Shown in pieces: positions 16,558-25,144 of a DNA stretch of 64,000 nucleotides (positions within the stretch are counted from its first letter, which is position 1; each line of letters starts with the position of its first letter). The notes under the pieces were generated by a model. That model was not told where the DNA came from and ran no database searches. It saw only the letters and a list, made by a program, of their open reading frames with translations. Position numbers and translations under genes: made by a program. The stretch comes from JAHBNG01 sp039028975. Lineage in GTDB: Bacteria > Chloroflexota > Anaerolineae > Caldilineales > Caldilineaceae. Where the stretch lies: contig JBCCHB010000011.1 in assembly GCA_039028975.1 (NCBI GenBank), positions 1 to 64,000 of the forward strand, read 5' to 3'.

Positions 16558-17589
16558 ATGGGGATACTGTTAGAAGTTAAGAATTTAACCACCCGTTTTT
16601 TCACCCAGGATGGTGTGGTTCACGCCGTCAATGGCATCTCGTACAAATTGGAAGAAGGCGAGACGCTCGGTGTTGTGGGAGAGAGTGGTAGCGGCAAGAG
16701 CGTTCATGCTCTCTCAATGCTTGGTCTAATCCCCATGCCACCAGGCAAGATTACCGATGGCGAGGTTCTTTTCCAAGGGCGAGATTTGCTCAAGCTCTCG
16801 GAAGCGGAGCTTCGCTCCGTGCGCGGGAAGGAGATCGCTATGGTCTTTCAGGATCCCATGACCTCCCTAAATCCTGTCCTAACCATAGGTCGCCAAATAA
16901 CCGAAGCCATTGAATTACACATGGGATTCGATCGAGAGCAGTCCCGCGCCAGAGCAACCGAATTGCTTGATCTTGTCGGCATTGTGGACGCTGCAAGACG
17001 GCTCGATGACTATCCGCATCAATTTTCAGGCGGGATGCGGCAGCGCGTGATGATTGCCATGGGCCTTTCCTGCAACCCAAAGCTTCTCATTGCCGATGAG
17101 CCAACCACCGCACTCGATGTAACGATTCAAGCACAAATTGTTGAACTTGTGAAAGACCTGAAGGAAGAGCTAGGCATGGCTGTCATCTGGATCACCCACG
17201 ATCTCGGCGTGGTTGCTGGCATTGCCGACACTATCCAGGTAATGTATGGCGGTCGCATTGTGGAGCGCGGCCCGGTTCGCTCTGTCTTCAAAGATACGCG
17301 TAGTGCCTACACACTCGGTCTACTAAACTCGCTACCCCGTATGGATCAGCCCAGTGGAACCCGCCTCAAGCCCATCGATGGACTGCCGCCAGATCTGCTG
17401 GAAGCGCCTGTTGGCGATTCGTTTGCCCCTCGCAACCCTTGGGCGACCGAACGCTGTTTTACCGAGACGCCACCGCTGGCACCTGCCCCAGAAAGCGACC
17501 CTGACCATCTTGTTGCTGCCTGGTACGACCTACGTGAGGTTGCTGCTGCCGAACTAGAAGCGCGTAAGGAGATCAAGTCTTATGTCTGA
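16558..17589 (+). CDS. oppD: Oligopeptide/nickel-type ABC ATPase (OppD/DppD)
   Basis: A 343-residue ATPase with Walker A GESGSGKS (41-48), VFQDPMTSLNPVLTIG Q-loop, the FSGGMRQRVMIAMGL signature and the oligo-HPY C-terminal region with an RNPWATERC cysteine. ATG 16558 is preferred over 16549 since AAAAAGG then has a 9-base spacer. It overlaps the OppF-type gene, but no permease or peptide-binding gene is in the window. It may serve a distant importer, or it may take part in an iron-related uptake not yet described. Confidence 0.9.
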   Translation: MGILLEVKNLTTRFFTQDGVVHAVNGISYKLEEGETLGVVGESGSGKSVHALSMLGLIPMPPGKITDGEVLFQGRDLLKLSEAELRSVRGKEIAMVFQDPMTSLNPVLTIGRQITEAIELHMGFDREQSRARATELLDLVGIVDAARRLDDYPHQFSGGMRQRVMIAMGLSCNPKLLIADEPTTALDVTIQAQIVELVKDLKEELGMAVIWITHDLGVVAGIADTIQVMYGGRIVERGPVRSVFKDTRSAYTLGLLNSLPRMDQPSGTRLKPIDGLPPDLLEAPVGDSFAPRNPWATERCFTETPPLAPAPESDPDHLVAAWYDLREVAAAELEARKEIKSYV

Positions 17590-18562
17590 TGCTCAAACCA
17601 CTACTGTAAATGGCACGGCCAAAAATGGTGCAACCTCCAATGGTCTCGAACCGCTTGTCCAGGTGAGAGACTTGGTCAAACACTTTCCAATTACGCGCGG
17701 TATTATCTTTCAACGGCAGGTAGATGCCGTTAGGGCTGTTGATGGTGTTAGCTTTGATATCTATCCGGGCGAAACGTTGGGATTGGTCGGCGAATCGGGT
17801 AGCGGCAAGAGCACAACAGGCCGTACTGTACTTCAACTTCACCACGCTACCTCCGGCTCCGTTACGTTGGGCGGAACCGAATTAACTAAGTTGAAGGGTG
17901 AAGAGCTACGCCTTGCGCGCAAAAAGATGCAGATGATCTTTCAGGATCCCTATGCCTCATTAAATCCACGAATGACTGTTGGAAGCATCGTAGGCGAACC
18001 GCTGGAAGTCCATAGCATCGGTTCTGGTCGCAAGGAACGTCAGGAGATGGTGCAGGAATTGCTACAACGGGTAGGGCTGAATCCCTTTTTCGTCAATCGC
18101 TATCCCCACGAATTTTCGGGCGGGCAGCGGCAACGTATCGGTATTGCTCGCGCCTTGGCCGTTAGCCCCGAATTTATTGTGGCTGATGAGCCAATCTCTG
18201 CCTTAGACGTTTCGATTCAGGCTCAAGTTGTCAACCTGATGCAGGACTTGCAGGAAGAGTTTAACTTTACCTACCTCTTCATCGCACACGATCTCAGTAT
18301 GATCCGCAGCGTCTGTAAGCGCGTTGCCGTTATGTACCGCGGCCGCATTGTCGAACTTGCGCCCACCGACGAACTCTATCACAACCCAATCCATCCCTAC
18401 ACCCAAGTTTTGCTCTCGGCTGTCCCCATCCCCGATCCAGATATTGAGCAAAAGCGTAAGCGGTTGATTATGGATCCATTCTTTGATTATAGTGAATCCA
18501 ATTCAGAGATGACTGAGGTTAGTCCTGGTCATTGGGTTGCATCGAGCCGAGTGAAGGAATAG
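17582..18562 (+). CDS. oppF: Oligopeptide/nickel-type ABC ATPase (OppF/DppF)
   Basis: A 326-residue ATPase with Walker A GESGSGKST (70-78), MIFQDPYASLNPRMTVG, FSGGQRQRIGIARAL and ADEPISALDVSIQAQ, all standard for OppF. The first 25 residues are a Thr/Asn/Gly-rich extension. It overlaps the oppD-type gene by eight bases. In the family the two ATPases form a heterodimer. Confidence 0.9.
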   Translation: MSDAQTTTVNGTAKNGATSNGLEPLVQVRDLVKHFPITRGIIFQRQVDAVRAVDGVSFDIYPGETLGLVGESGSGKSTTGRTVLQLHHATSGSVTLGGTELTKLKGEELRLARKKMQMIFQDPYASLNPRMTVGSIVGEPLEVHSIGSGRKERQEMVQELLQRVGLNPFFVNRYPHEFSGGQRQRIGIARALAVSPEFIVADEPISALDVSIQAQVVNLMQDLQEEFNFTYLFIAHDLSMIRSVCKRVAVMYRGRIVELAPTDELYHNPIHPYTQVLLSAVPIPDPDIEQKRKRLIMDPFFDYSESNSEMTEVSPGHWVASSRVKE

Positions 18563-18569
18563 AAAGTTT

Positions 18570-18665
18570 GAATATTGGTCGTAAGTCATTGGTTATCGGT
18601 CATTGGTAGTCCGGTAATAAATGACAAGTAACAAGCGAAAAGTGACAAAGGATAGCAAATAGAGG
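18570..18665. repeat. Intergenic TGGTC/GACAA hairpin repeat
   Basis: ATTGGTCGTAAGTCATTGG and TTATCGGTCATTGGTAG are followed by AATAAATGACAAGTAACAAG and AGTGACAAAGGA before the ATG at 18672. The arms pair loosely. Confidence 0.65.
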
Positions 18666-18671
18666 AATAGA

Positions 18672-19082
18672 ATGAAGCGGCAAAATAGTTTCCAAAGCAA
18701 GTCGAAGGAACACTCGCATTCCATGTTGGCCCAACACGACTCGCGACATTTTATTGCTTGCACAAGCGATGGAGGGCAAGTTTGTCTCAGTTGGCGGCAC
18801 GCCCGTTTGGAGTTTGCGCCTAGCGAGTTACTTGCCATGGCAGATTTTCTAAATGAGACTGTACCAACCTTAAAGACGAATACACTCTTGGGTAATTCAC
18901 TCTATTGCGTTCTACAAGATGAGGACGACAACATTGAGATCTGGCTGCTCGGTGTTGGCTTTTACATGGCACCGAGCGAATTCAGACGCTTTATGACGCT
19001 CATTGTCGATGGCGCAGAAGCTGTGCGTACGATTGCGCAATCGGTTTCTGAGAATCCGTCTAAAAAAGAGATATTACATTAA
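18672..19082 (+). CDS. Small conserved protein, paralogue of the gene at 441
   Basis: A 136-residue soluble protein aligning with the 137-residue protein at 441: HFIACTSDGGQ with RYIMCCEHGVT, and IEIWLLGVGFYMAPSEFRRF with FQLWIRGGGLHLMPDDFQLF. The first 20 residues are a polar extension. The two genes bracket the fbp-opp part of the island. No function can be assigned. It converges on the minus-strand gene at 19118. Confidence 0.75.
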   Translation: MKRQNSFQSKSKEHSHSMLAQHDSRHFIACTSDGGQVCLSWRHARLEFAPSELLAMADFLNETVPTLKTNTLLGNSLYCVLQDEDDNIEIWLLGVGFYMAPSEFRRFMTLIVDGAEAVRTIAQSVSENPSKKEILH

Positions 19083-19117
19083 GCAGGATGAAATAGGTTT
19101 GCACAAGTGAAGAGGGT

Positions 19118-20311
19118 TCAACTTTCATGAATCAGGGTAGCCTCCCGTGCCGCCTCGATGTAAATGCGTGGCTCGCCAGTGCCGTCCGCTGGTACCACAA
19201 ATACGCTTTCAATCGGCGGCGGATTTCGATTGGCTACGCTATAGAGTACATTGTCATTATCAAGCCACACTGCCTGAACGTCCACGGTGCTCGTCTCTGC
19301 TAGCGGCGTCTGAGCAAATGTTGCTAGGTCCATTACGGTCAGCCGCCAACGCCCAAGACCGATTCGGTGCTTGAAGGCTACACGCGTCTCATCAGGAGAG
19401 AGAGAGGGGCACTCTACGTTCTCATGCAGCACCGTAATCGTCCGGTCCTTAATGCTGCCACGAACCAAGTTGCGTGTTCCGTTAAAGCGCAAAGTAGCGT
19501 AAAACGTGTCTTCATCTTGGCTAAATGTGACGCCCCAATAATTAAAGTCAGGATAATCGATCTCTTCACCATCTTGAAAGACCGTAAATTCTTCCAGGTT
19601 GCTCCCTTGGGTAATGTCAGCGTTTGTCTCCTGCAAAAATGTAGCGGTGGAAAACTCATCGCCAGCATAGGAATGACCGAGGACGAAGACAGTGAACGCT
19701 ACGTGGCGTCCCGTAGGAGAGACACGTGCTCGGCTGGGAATGCCGTTGGCTAGGAAGGATTTGATAGGCTGAAAAGTATCGTCGAAGATCGTGACCAACG
19801 TCTGCGCAGATAGGCTTTGAATTTGATCTTTCAGACAGATGCCTGCACCCGCTGAAAAATGGACACGTGTGCAGTATAAGTCGGTTGGTATTTTTTCAGC
19901 ATTAGGATTTGCCAGCGAAGCAACCTGTAATCGATTAAAGTTAGGGCCTGCCGCCAAATTGATGCTGGCCACAAGCGGTTCCTTAGCGCTGAGGTACTTT
20001 GCCAAATTCGTATCTAGAGCCGATGGCTTCAATATAGTCGAAATGGCCAAAGGTGACATCAACGGTGACGAAAGTGGTGATTCGAGTAGCGATACACGTT
20101 GACTGTCTGCCGAATCCTCATCTGTCAACTCTGAGAGTAAGCCGTCCCGAGTCGTTGGCTGCATGGCGGCAGAGTTTGCCTCTTCTGACACCGTAGGCGT
20201 CGTTGAACGGACGGAAGCTCGACTAACGTATAGTATAGCTATCAGTATACAGAACAAAGTGAATGCCAAAAATATATAGACGCGTTTGTTTAAGTGTTGA
20301 GTATTTTCCAT
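19118..20311 (-). CDS. Membrane-anchored beta-propeller-like protein
   Basis: A 397-residue protein with one N-terminal hydrophobic segment (residues 12-30, no lipobox) and a long Ser/Thr-rich linker. The rest reads as a TolB/PD40-type propeller: strands such as RVSPTGRHVAFTVFVLG, CPSLSPDETRVAFKHR and AVWLDNDNVLYSVANRNPP carry the S-P-x-G/D-x-x-V-A-F blade pattern. It is expected on the outer face of the membrane. It begins 6 bases after the MFS gene stop, so the two form a minus-strand operon. Its partner or ligand is unknown. Confidence 0.7.
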   Translation of the reverse strand: MENTQHLNKRVYIFLAFTLFCILIAILYVSRASVRSTTPTVSEEANSAAMQPTTRDGLLSELTDEDSADSQRVSLLESPLSSPLMSPLAISTILKPSALDTNLAKYLSAKEPLVASINLAAGPNFNRLQVASLANPNAEKIPTDLYCTRVHFSAGAGICLKDQIQSLSAQTLVTIFDDTFQPIKSFLANGIPSRARVSPTGRHVAFTVFVLGHSYAGDEFSTATFLQETNADITQGSNLEEFTVFQDGEEIDYPDFNYWGVTFSQDEDTFYATLRFNGTRNLVRGSIKDRTITVLHENVECPSLSPDETRVAFKHRIGLGRWRLTVMDLATFAQTPLAETSTVDVQAVWLDNDNVLYSVANRNPPPIESVFVVPADGTGEPRIYIEAAREATLIHES

Positions 20312-20317
20312 TATAGT

Positions 20318-21622
20318 TCACTGTCTATCTGCACGATTGATGGTAAAACCAGCTATCAGCAACACAACGAGCATTCCTCCAACGTAGACCAGTAACGCTT
20401 TTTCAGCACCAACCCAGTACCAAACTGTGCCATAAAGGGTAGAGGCAAAGAGCCGGGCCAACCCGGTGCCTGTGGTCAGTAACGAAAGCCCGGTTGTGCG
20501 CATGTGGCTAGGGAGCAAGGCACTAGCTAGGGCCATCAGCACGCCTTCAGTGGCCGCATAATAGAGGCCTAAAAGTAGTAACATACCAGAGGCTGCGACG
20601 TAAGCGTTGATTGGTAACAGTAACAGCACATATACCATTGCCAAAACTACATACCCACCAATAAAAATGTGCTTATGTCCCATTCGATCTGCCAGTTTCC
20701 CGACCGGAATGGCTAGGACCATATAGATAAAGGCCGTTATGACGAAAAGAAGGGGGAAGAAACCCGTTGAGAGCGCTAGACGCCGCTGCATTGTTAGATA
20801 GAGAAGACCATCGCTCACGGTAAAAAGGGATAGCGCACTGCCGATCAAGACCACATTACGAAATTGAGGTTGTAGCAATAGAGGTAATGCGCTGCGCAAG
20901 GATAGAGGGACCTTCGGATCCTCTGGCTCCGTTACCTCCTGCGTCGTACCTGTGTTTGTACGGCTGTCTATAGAATCTTTGTCTGTTGGGTTTTGAACAA
21001 ATAATCCAATCACGGCTACGCCAACGGCGGCAATGCAGAGACTCACGACAAAGACTGCATCATAGGCCCCAGGTGCAATGCTCAAAATCAGTACGGCTAT
21101 CAGCGGACCCAACATGGCCCCGGCTGTATCCAGCGCACGGTGGATGCCAAAGGCCGTTGCCAATTGTGACGGATGGCTACTGGCCGCAATCATGGCATCA
21201 CGTGGAGAAGTGCGGATCCCTTTACCAATGCGGTCGAAGAGTACGACGCTGGAAATTCCGAACCAACTGTTGCCAACCAACAGGTAACCTAGTTTGCAGA
21301 CCGCCGAAAAGAAATAGCCTGCGGCTGCAACCTCTTTGGGTTTACTATAGCGATCTGCAATCAACCCGCTTACGACTTTGACAAGTACGGCCGCCCCTTG
21401 ATAGATGCCATCAATCAACCCGATCTGAAAAGGGGAAAAGTGAAGCGTCACCAGAAGGTAGAGTGGCAGCGTAGTCGCAACCATTTCGGCAGAGATATCA
21501 GTAAAGAAGCTGGTGAGTCCCAATAAGAGAACAGTGGGCCCTATGCGTCTCCAATTTACACGTGCCAGCAAGTTTTTCTGACCATTTTTTAGTAGATTGC
21601 TAGAATTTTCAACTTGATACAT
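20318..21622 (-). CDS. MFS transporter
   Basis: A 434-residue major facilitator protein with 12 predicted helices. The DRIGKGIRTSPRDAMIA loop between helices and the early GLTSFFTDISAEMVATTLPL helix are typical of a widespread uncharacterised MFS group. A charged loop around residues 210-230 splits the halves. It is one of three MFS proteins in the window and could export a chelator or drug; the substrate cannot be read. It is divergent from the binding-protein gene at 21948. Confidence 0.85.
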   Translation of the reverse strand: MYQVENSSNLLKNGQKNLLARVNWRRIGPTVLLLGLTSFFTDISAEMVATTLPLYLLVTLHFSPFQIGLIDGIYQGAAVLVKVVSGLIADRYSKPKEVAAAGYFFSAVCKLGYLLVGNSWFGISSVVLFDRIGKGIRTSPRDAMIAASSHPSQLATAFGIHRALDTAGAMLGPLIAVLILSIAPGAYDAVFVVSLCIAAVGVAVIGLFVQNPTDKDSIDSRTNTGTTQEVTEPEDPKVPLSLRSALPLLLQPQFRNVVLIGSALSLFTVSDGLLYLTMQRRLALSTGFFPLLFVITAFIYMVLAIPVGKLADRMGHKHIFIGGYVVLAMVYVLLLLPINAYVAASGMLLLLGLYYAATEGVLMALASALLPSHMRTTGLSLLTTGTGLARLFASTLYGTVWYWVGAEKALLVYVGGMLVVLLIAGFTINRADRQ

Positions 21623-21947
21623 TGGGTGATTGTTATGATGGAGGTTTTATAAGTATAGACTCTGTTCAAATATAGATGGCGCTTTGCGCCTGTCTCAATC
21701 TTCTTATGGTTGCGTCATAGCCCATGTGGGAAAAAATGTTTCTATTGAGTGAGCATACTTATCTGCGGCCAACTCCAGTATAGCCTGGATTCTTTTAGAA
21801 AGAAAAAGTAAGTTTAGATAAGTTCTTCCTGTTCGATCCTATTCTAAAGGACTCTTAAGGGGCATGCCTCTTACAATAGGATTACAATATCGTCAACAAA
21901 TGACTAATAACCAGTAGCCAGTAACCAAGCAAATCAGGAGAAATCCC
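21623..21947. other. Divergent promoter region
   Basis: This 325-base gap lies between the minus-strand MFS gene and the plus-strand binding-protein array, so it should hold both promoters. A GGCGCTTTGCGCC palindrome lies near 21677-21689, within reach of the minus-strand gene. A short GACCAGTAGCC-type repeat and an AGGAG ribosome site end it. I cannot identify a Fur or DtxR operator by eye. Confidence 0.5.
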
Positions 21948-22973
21948 ATGCGTTTATCTAAATATATTATTTGTAGCTTACTATTGTTGAGCTTGCTTGT
22001 GGCCTGTGTGCCACTAGAACAAGCAGCAATGACAGCGACCGATTCAAGTGGTGAAACAGCAAGCAGTGATGGCACCAGCGATGGTTCTTTCCCTACCAAC
22101 ATCGACCACAAGTATGGCAGTACAACCATTGAATCCAAACCCGACCGAATTGTCACTGTTGGCTTAACCGACCACGACGCGTTGCTGGCCCTGGGCATCG
22201 TTCCCGTCGGCACGACAGAGTGGTTTGGAGGCTACGAGGGTTCCATCTGGCCTTGGGCACAGGATGAACTGGAGGCACTGGACGGAGAGGTTCCCGAACC
22301 TGTTGGCGGTGACGGCATCAACTTTGAAGCGATTGCTGCACTCCAGCCCGATCTGATTTTAGCGCTCTTTTCTGGCGTGACCGAGGATGAGTATGAACTG
22401 CTCTCTCAAATTGCGCCTACGGTTGCCCAGCCCGGCGAACATACCGACTGGGGTATTCCCTGGCAGGAACTGACCCTGACCGTGGGGAAAGCAATCGGCC
22501 AGGAGGCTGAAGCCGGAGCACTAGTTGCGGACGTTGACGCTCGCTTTGCCCAAGTTCGCGAGGAACATCCCCAATTTCAAGAGGCAGTCTCCATCGTTGC
22601 TACACCGTACCAGGGACTCTGGCTCTATGGACCAGAAGATATCCGCGGCCGCCTTCTGACCGATCTCGGCTTCTCGCTGCCGGAGGGCATTGAAGAGGTT
22701 GTCGGCGACAGCTTCGGCGCGAATTTGAGCCAAGAAAAGGCCGACATGCTGGAAATCGACGTGGTCATTTGGTTCGCTAATCCTGAAGAGGCTGTAGAGG
22801 CTGGTGGACCCGTTTATGAAACGTTGGCGGTTCATACCGAAAATCGTGAGGTCTTCCTCCCCGAGGATAATCCCATCTATGGCGCAACCTCTTTTGTCAC
22901 TGTGTTGAGCTTACCTTACTTGCTCGAAGGTTTGGTGCCGCAACTAGATGAAGCGTTGGAGAAGCGGCAATAA
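21948..22973 (+). CDS. Iron-siderophore-binding lipoprotein (single domain)
   Basis: A 341-residue Peripla_BP_2 lipoprotein with lipobox LVAC. The mature N terminus FPTNIDHKYGSTTIESKPDR and the TEWFGG and WPWAQDEL segments define a subtype shared with the protein at 57021 and with the second half of the protein at 25145. This subtype resembles actinobacterial iron-siderophore binding proteins. Ligand unknown. AGGAG precedes the start. Its stop overlaps the next gene as TAATG. Confidence 0.9.
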   Translation: MRLSKYIICSLLLLSLLVACVPLEQAAMTATDSSGETASSDGTSDGSFPTNIDHKYGSTTIESKPDRIVTVGLTDHDALLALGIVPVGTTEWFGGYEGSIWPWAQDELEALDGEVPEPVGGDGINFEAIAALQPDLILALFSGVTEDEYELLSQIAPTVAQPGEHTDWGIPWQELTLTVGKAIGQEAEAGALVADVDARFAQVREEHPQFQEAVSIVATPYQGLWLYGPEDIRGRLLTDLGFSLPEGIEEVVGDSFGANLSQEKADMLEIDVVIWFANPEEAVEAGGPVYETLAVHTENREVFLPEDNPIYGATSFVTVLSLPYLLEGLVPQLDEALEKRQ

Positions 22974-24907
22974 TGAAACATTTAACCCCAATTCTACTCA
23001 TTATAACCTTATTCACGCTGCTTGTCGGTTGTGCTGTGCCGATCCCGGCTAGCGACGCAACGACGACAGAGACGGCTAGCGAATCTGAGACCATGACGGC
23101 CAGCACAACCATCACCCATGCGTTGGGCGAGATAGAGATCAGCGGCACACCAGAAAAGGTAGTGACCCTCGAATGGTCCTACACCGAGGATCTGCTGGCA
23201 CTGGGTCTACAGCCCCTTGCCATCGCTGATATTGAGGGCTACAACAACTGGGTGAATATCCCCATTGAACTCTCGGACGAGGTCATTGATGTGGGCAAGC
23301 GCCAGGCTCCCAATCTGGAAAAGCTGGCCGAGATTCAGCCGGATCTGATCATCGGGCCGGCTTTCCGCATTGGCGAGATCTATGACGAACTGAGCGCGAT
23401 TGCACCCACCATCGCCTTTGACGCCTATCCAACTGATGAGAGCATCACCCAGTTCACCTCTGTCAAAGATGCCTTTATGACAATTGCCAATGTACTGGAT
23501 CGGACGGCTGAGGGCGAGGCAGTGCTGGCCGATATGGAGGCCCATTTTGCCGCGGCCCAGAGCCAGATCGAAGAGGCCGGTAAGCTTGGTGAATCTTTCT
23601 CACTGGCTCAAGCCTTTGGTGATGATACGGTTTCGGTCCGTCTCTTTACCGATAACGCAATGGGCGTTGAAATTATGGAGCAGATCGGACTGGAGAATGG
23701 CTGGGAAGATGCGGAATTTCAGCTCTACGGCTTCACTACCGTTGGGATGGAGACGCTGCCCGAGCTCGGCGATCTCAACTTCTTCTATGTTGTACAGGAC
23801 GACAACAACGTTTTTCAACGAGATGCCATCAAGCCGGTTTGGGACAGCCTGGAGTTTGTTGAAAATGAGAACGCTTATCCCTTGGGTGGCGGCACATGGC
23901 TCTTTGGTGGTCCGCTTTCGGCAAAGGTTCTGGTCGATACTGTCGTCGAAGCCATGACTGGTGAAACGGTTATGGTTGCTGCTGCTGCTGATGATGATGA
24001 AGCAGCATCTGAAGATAATGCGTCTGAAGAAACAGCAATGGAATGCGGAGACGGCATGCGTCTCTTTGAGAGCGAGACCATCGTCTCATCCGTCTGTGTT
24101 CCCGAAACCGCCAAGCGCATCGTGACTCTTGAACCCTTCTATTCGCTTCAGATGAGTCTGGAATTAGGGTTACCCATTATCGCTTCTGGTACGTATGCCG
24201 AAGAGGGTGGCTTCCCCGAAGCATGGAGTGAAGAAGAGCTGGCCGGGATTGAGAGCATTGGCCAGTTTGAAGCCCCCAACCTGGAGAGCATCGCTAATAT
24301 AGAACCCGATCTGATTATTGGCGATGCTTGGTTCCAGGGTGAAAACTACGACCTGCTCAGTAAGATTGCGCCCACTGTCCTGATAGAATCTGCCAATTGG
24401 AAAGCGTGGTTCCACGACATTGCTGGCGCAGCTGGTGTGCCCGAACAAGCGGGCGAACTCTTTACTGAGTACAATGCCCGCGTGGCTGAGGTAAATGAGA
24501 AGATTCGGGACGTCGAAGTCTCGTTTGTGCGCGTCGTCCCTGGTGGCTTCCAACTCTACCGCTCGGCCCCCAACGCCTATGCTCCCATCGCCATCATGAC
24601 CGAGACGGGTGTGGTCCGCACCGAATTTGAGACGGGCACCGACGACAGCTCGTGGGAGCGGCTGGACTGGGAAGGCATCACCAATCTGACCGGTGATGTG
24701 TTGATCTACGTCATGGGTGGTGCCGATGATGACGAAGGGGCCAACGCTCTAGAAGCCGAAGTCACCGAAAACCCCATTTGGCAAACTCTTCCCGCGGCCC
24801 AGGCTGGGGAAGCGCATCGTGTAAACGCCCAACACTGGATGAGCTTCGGCGGCATGCGCTCAGCCTATTCTGTATTGGATGATATTGAGGCGCTGTTAAC
24901 AGAGTAA
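22973..24907 (+). CDS. Tandem double siderophore-binding lipoprotein
   Basis: A 644-residue lipoprotein (lipobox LVGC) containing two complete Peripla_BP_2 domains, about residues 45-330 and 375-640. A low-complexity acidic linker (AAAADDDEAASEDNASEE) around 333-352 joins them. The first half has the TLEWSYTEDLLALGL start of the ferric-citrate-type subtype. The second half opens with a cysteine pair, CGDGMRLF...VCVP, then RIVTLEPF. Known members have one domain of about 300 residues, so this is roughly double length. It is coupled to the gene upstream. Confidence 0.9.
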   Translation: MKHLTPILLIITLFTLLVGCAVPIPASDATTTETASESETMTASTTITHALGEIEISGTPEKVVTLEWSYTEDLLALGLQPLAIADIEGYNNWVNIPIELSDEVIDVGKRQAPNLEKLAEIQPDLIIGPAFRIGEIYDELSAIAPTIAFDAYPTDESITQFTSVKDAFMTIANVLDRTAEGEAVLADMEAHFAAAQSQIEEAGKLGESFSLAQAFGDDTVSVRLFTDNAMGVEIMEQIGLENGWEDAEFQLYGFTTVGMETLPELGDLNFFYVVQDDNNVFQRDAIKPVWDSLEFVENENAYPLGGGTWLFGGPLSAKVLVDTVVEAMTGETVMVAAAADDDEAASEDNASEETAMECGDGMRLFESETIVSSVCVPETAKRIVTLEPFYSLQMSLELGLPIIASGTYAEEGGFPEAWSEEELAGIESIGQFEAPNLESIANIEPDLIIGDAWFQGENYDLLSKIAPTVLIESANWKAWFHDIAGAAGVPEQAGELFTEYNARVAEVNEKIRDVEVSFVRVVPGGFQLYRSAPNAYAPIAIMTETGVVRTEFETGTDDSSWERLDWEGITNLTGDVLIYVMGGADDDEGANALEAEVTENPIWQTLPAAQAGEAHRVNAQHWMSFGGMRSAYSVLDDIEALLTE

Positions 24908-24983
24908 GTTTGTTATTTGCCATTTACTTTTTGTCAGTGGTTAGTGATGGCAGAGCAGTTGGATGTGGATTTTGACTAAGCAT

Positions 24984-25098
24984 CAGTAGATCACGATTTC
25001 GGTGGAGGAGGCGTTCTCTAACGCGCGGACTTCCCGAGGCAGAGCCGCATTAGGGAATGCTCATTCCATGGCAACAAATAACTTTGGTGAACTACTAA
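24984..25098. repeat. Dispersed repeat family R1, copy 2
   Basis: Matches 157-270 in the same orientation, with scattered substitutions and near-identical length. It contains GGGAATGCTCATTCC, a small perfect hairpin. It sits in the 210-base gap between two double-domain binding-protein genes. Confidence 0.75.
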
Positions 25099-25144
25099 GC
25101 ATATCAGCCAGTGACAAATGATTGTTGATAATCAAGGACAAATG

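Noticed and set aside
21623..21947. Fur or DtxR/IdeR operator between the divergent genes
   Set aside because: No 19-base palindrome close to either consensus could be found by eye; a matrix scan would be needed.
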